A program made the position numbers and the translations under genes. Under the pieces are notes generated by a model. It was not told the origin of the DNA. It did not search any database and saw only the letters and a list, made by a program, of their open reading frames with translations. This document shows positions 6,662 through 7,698 of a stretch of 7,698 nt of DNA, piece by piece. The DNA is taken from NCBI GenBank assembly GCA_020050965.1, contig JAGVJV010000275.1, forward strand, positions 1 to 7,698, written 5' to 3'. Numbering within the stretch: position 1 is the stretch's first letter; each line of letters starts with the position of its first letter. This DNA is from Parachlamydiales bacterium (lineage in GTDB: Bacteria > Chlamydiota > Chlamydiia > Chlamydiales > Rhabdochlamydiaceae).

Positions 6662-6915
6662 GCCATTTGCCTCTTTTTGAGGAAGAAAAATCGGGACAGA
6701 ATAAATCCGAGCAGAAGCAGAGTGTAGTTAGAAAAGTTACCTCCGCCTACAAAATAAAAGACGACAAAGGCCAAAGACGTGCGGATGATGAAGCTAAGCA
6801 AAAAAAAGAGGACCGATCGATATCTCTGCACTGTGAAGCGGAGCCCCCAAAAATAGAATAACCCTACGCAGAAACCGCTGAAAGCAGCAAAAGCATATTT
6901 ACTTAGTTCGCCCAT
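6658..6915 (-). CDS. atpR: N-ATPase accessory membrane protein AtpR
   Basis: AtpR is a small (85-residue) membrane protein with three hydrophobic segments (about 7-25, 35-57 and 64-79). It has arginines inside or at the edge of the membrane parts: R26, R31, R33, R45 in FIIRTSLAF, and R75 in GFILSRFFF. Position between atpQ and atpB, size and the buried arginines match the AtpR family, found only in N-ATPase operons. Its role is not established; help in assembling or stabilising the two-carboxylate c-ring has been proposed. An AAGGA eight bases before the ATG is a good ribosome site and lies within atpQ, which overlaps by 17 bases. The A of the start codon is the last base of a run of eight A. 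Confidence 0.85.
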   Translation of the reverse strand: MGELSKYAFAAFSGFCVGLFYFWGLRFTVQRYRSVLFFLLSFIIRTSLAFVVFYFVGGGNFSNYTLLLLGFILSRFFFLKKRQMA

Positions 6916-7174
6916 TTTTTTTATCCTTATTGATGATTTCCCTTATAGATAACTTCCAGGCTAAAAAGCAACCGAGCACAATCCCCACAAATAAAAAAAT
7001 TAAAACATGCTTCAGCCAAATCCCGAGTGCAATTCCCACAACCGTGCAGAACGCGACCGACCAGCCGATGATCCCCATCGTTTTAAACCCTTCCACAAGC
7101 ACATTTTCTTCATTTTTTCGCGCTCTGACGGCTCTATCTGCCTTCTCTTTCACCTGTTTGGTCATTTTATTCAT
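6899..7174 (-). CDS. atpQ: N-ATPase accessory membrane protein AtpQ (AtpI-like)
   Basis: AtpQ is a 91-residue protein with a charged N-terminal helix (1-28) and two membrane helices (about 31-54 and 57-75) in the AtpI-like pattern GIIGWSVAF ... GIALGIWL ... GIVLGCFLAWKL. The glycine spacing in both helices is typical. The link between the helices is only W53-L-K-H; relatives I remember have a longer W-L-D-R loop and a following S-W-T, so this one is compact. The family is tied to N-ATPase operons, with a presumed assembly role together with AtpR. It starts on an ATGA overlap with the atpC stop. A second in-frame ATG lies at residue 4. It overlaps atpR by 17 bases in another frame. Confidence 0.85.
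   Translation of the reverse strand: MNKMTKQVKEKADRAVRARKNEENVLVEGFKTMGIIGWSVAFCTVVGIALGIWLKHVLIFLFVGIVLGCFLAWKLSIREIINKDKKNGRTK
6915..6922 (-). other. Run of eight A at the atpQ/atpR overlap, possible slippage site
   Basis: Read on the minus strand, the end of atpQ contains A8 directly followed by TG, and the last A belongs to the atpR start codon. AtpR is in the +1 frame relative to AtpQ. Loss of one A in the transcript would join the two frames (…D-K-K-M-G-E-L…) and give an AtpQ-AtpR fusion of four to five membrane segments. Whether this happens is unknown. Confidence 0.35.
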
Positions 7175-7563
7175 TTGATGCGGAGTCCCTCAATGAGATT
7201 CAGATACAATTGCCTAGCCAGTCTTTCTGTAGTGATGCGCACATGTTTTTCCTGATCAGAAACCTTTAGCAGTTGATCGACAAAATCGGCCTCCAAAGAC
7301 TCCAAATCCTTGACCACATAGGCATTTCTCACAGAAAGCCTCACTTGGGCCTGGACCTTTACTAGAATCCCCTCGTCAATCGCCACCACCTTCTCTCCCT
7401 CTTCTTTCGTCTCATAAAAAACGATGCCCGGCACAAGGCAAGCCACACAATCGAGCCTTCTGGGTAAAATCCCAAAATAGCCCGACTTGCTCTCAGCAAC
7501 TATCCGGATAACATTTTCTTTGTTTAGGATGGTGGCAGATGGGGTAACGATTTGGAGATTCAC
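7171..7563 (-). CDS. atpC: N-type F1Fo-ATPase epsilon subunit
   Basis: Epsilon joins the gamma shaft to the c-ring and can inhibit ATP hydrolysis through its C-terminal helices. It is 130 residues. The N-terminal beta-sandwich runs to about residue 85 and has the family stretch GYFGILPRRLDCVACLVPGI at 28-47. The C-terminal part from about 86 is helical and charged (ESLEADFVDQLLKV, then ERLARQLYLNLIEGLR). The start is GTG at 7563-7561, overlapping the atpD stop in GTGA; the frame continues directly into the conserved LQIVTPSATI, so this start is well supported. Epsilon lies immediately after beta and at the front of the operon, which is the N-type order. Confidence 0.94.
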   Translation of the reverse strand: MNLQIVTPSATILNKENVIRIVAESKSGYFGILPRRLDCVACLVPGIVFYETKEEGEKVVAIDEGILVKVQAQVRLSVRNAYVVKDLESLEADFVDQLLKVSDQEKHVRITTERLARQLYLNLIEGLRIK

Positions 7564-7698
7564 TTCTTAGCCTCATCGATGGTGCCAATCATATAAAGCG
7601 CCTTCTCGGGGACATCCTTAAACTCATCTTTCAGAATCCTCTCACACCCGTCTAGAGCATCCTCCAATTTTACCTTCTTGCCCTTGGCCTCCACAAAC
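7560..7698 (-). CDS. atpD: N-type F1Fo-ATPase beta subunit (C-terminal 45 residues only)
   Basis: I translated the last 139 bases on the minus strand. One frame stays open from the window edge to a TGA at 7562-7560 and ends in LEDALDGCERILKDEF, then KDVPEKALYMIGTIDEAKK. This matches the C-terminus of ATP synthase beta subunits (a KEILEGKYDDLPEQAFYMVGTI-type ending). Beta carries the catalytic sites; its P-loop and the rest lie outside the window. The stop overlaps the GTG of atpC by four bases. The operon promoter must be to the right of this window. Confidence 0.92.
   Translation of the reverse strand, partial: FVEAKGKKVKLEDALDGCERILKDEFKDVPEKALYMIGTIDEAKK

Noticed and set aside
6667..7255. 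Plus-strand frames over atpR, atpQ and atpC
   Set aside because: They are antisense to tightly packed, conserved operon genes, and nothing in them looks like a protein family.

Overview
The window is a compact bacterial segment of 7.7 kb with almost no non-coding DNA. It holds three units: a partial anion-type ABC transporter operon (minus strand, 1-1197), a single Fic-domain gene (plus strand, 1328-2779), and the distal nine genes of a rotary ATPase operon (minus strand, 7698-2760, first gene cut by the window edge). The only real intergenic stretch is 1198-1327, between the divergent permease and Fic genes. I see no tRNA, rRNA, CRISPR array or insertion sequence.

The ATPase operon reads, in transcription order, atpD(partial)-C-Q-R-B-E-F-A-G. 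This is the order of the alternate 'N-ATPase' form of F1Fo-ATPase: beta and epsilon come first, the small membrane proteins AtpQ and AtpR follow, and there is no separate delta gene (atpH). Most junctions are 4-base overlaps or gaps of 2 bases, so the genes are probably translationally coupled. Subunit c carries a carboxylate in both helices (E30 and E63). Subunit b ends in a segment that reads like the C-terminal part of a delta subunit, which would explain the missing atpH. In other bacteria such operons usually accompany a second, standard ATP synthase and are thought to spread laterally. They probably act mainly as ATP-driven Na+ or H+ pumps.

The Fic gene encodes a 483-residue protein with the complete catalytic motif HPFTDGNGR and an upstream S-x-x-x-E-G inhibitory motif, so it looks like a self-inhibited (class II) AMP-transferase. 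Its first ~110 residues look like the winged-helix part of AbiEi-type antitoxin regulators. The 130 bases in front of it contain three similar 10-base direct repeats spaced 20 and 31 bases apart, close to whole turns of the helix. They are candidate operators for this gene, the divergent transporter, or both. Its 3' end overlaps atpG tail to tail by 20 bases.

The transporter pair (permease plus the N-terminal 140 residues of its ATPase) resembles the molybdate/tungstate/sulfate class. No substrate-binding protein is seen in the window.

Organism: bacterial, with moderate GC that varies between genes. An N-ATPase next to a Fic gene would fit several lineages, including environmental Chlamydiae and other PVC bacteria or host-associated gammaproteobacteria. 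The sequence alone does not let me choose.
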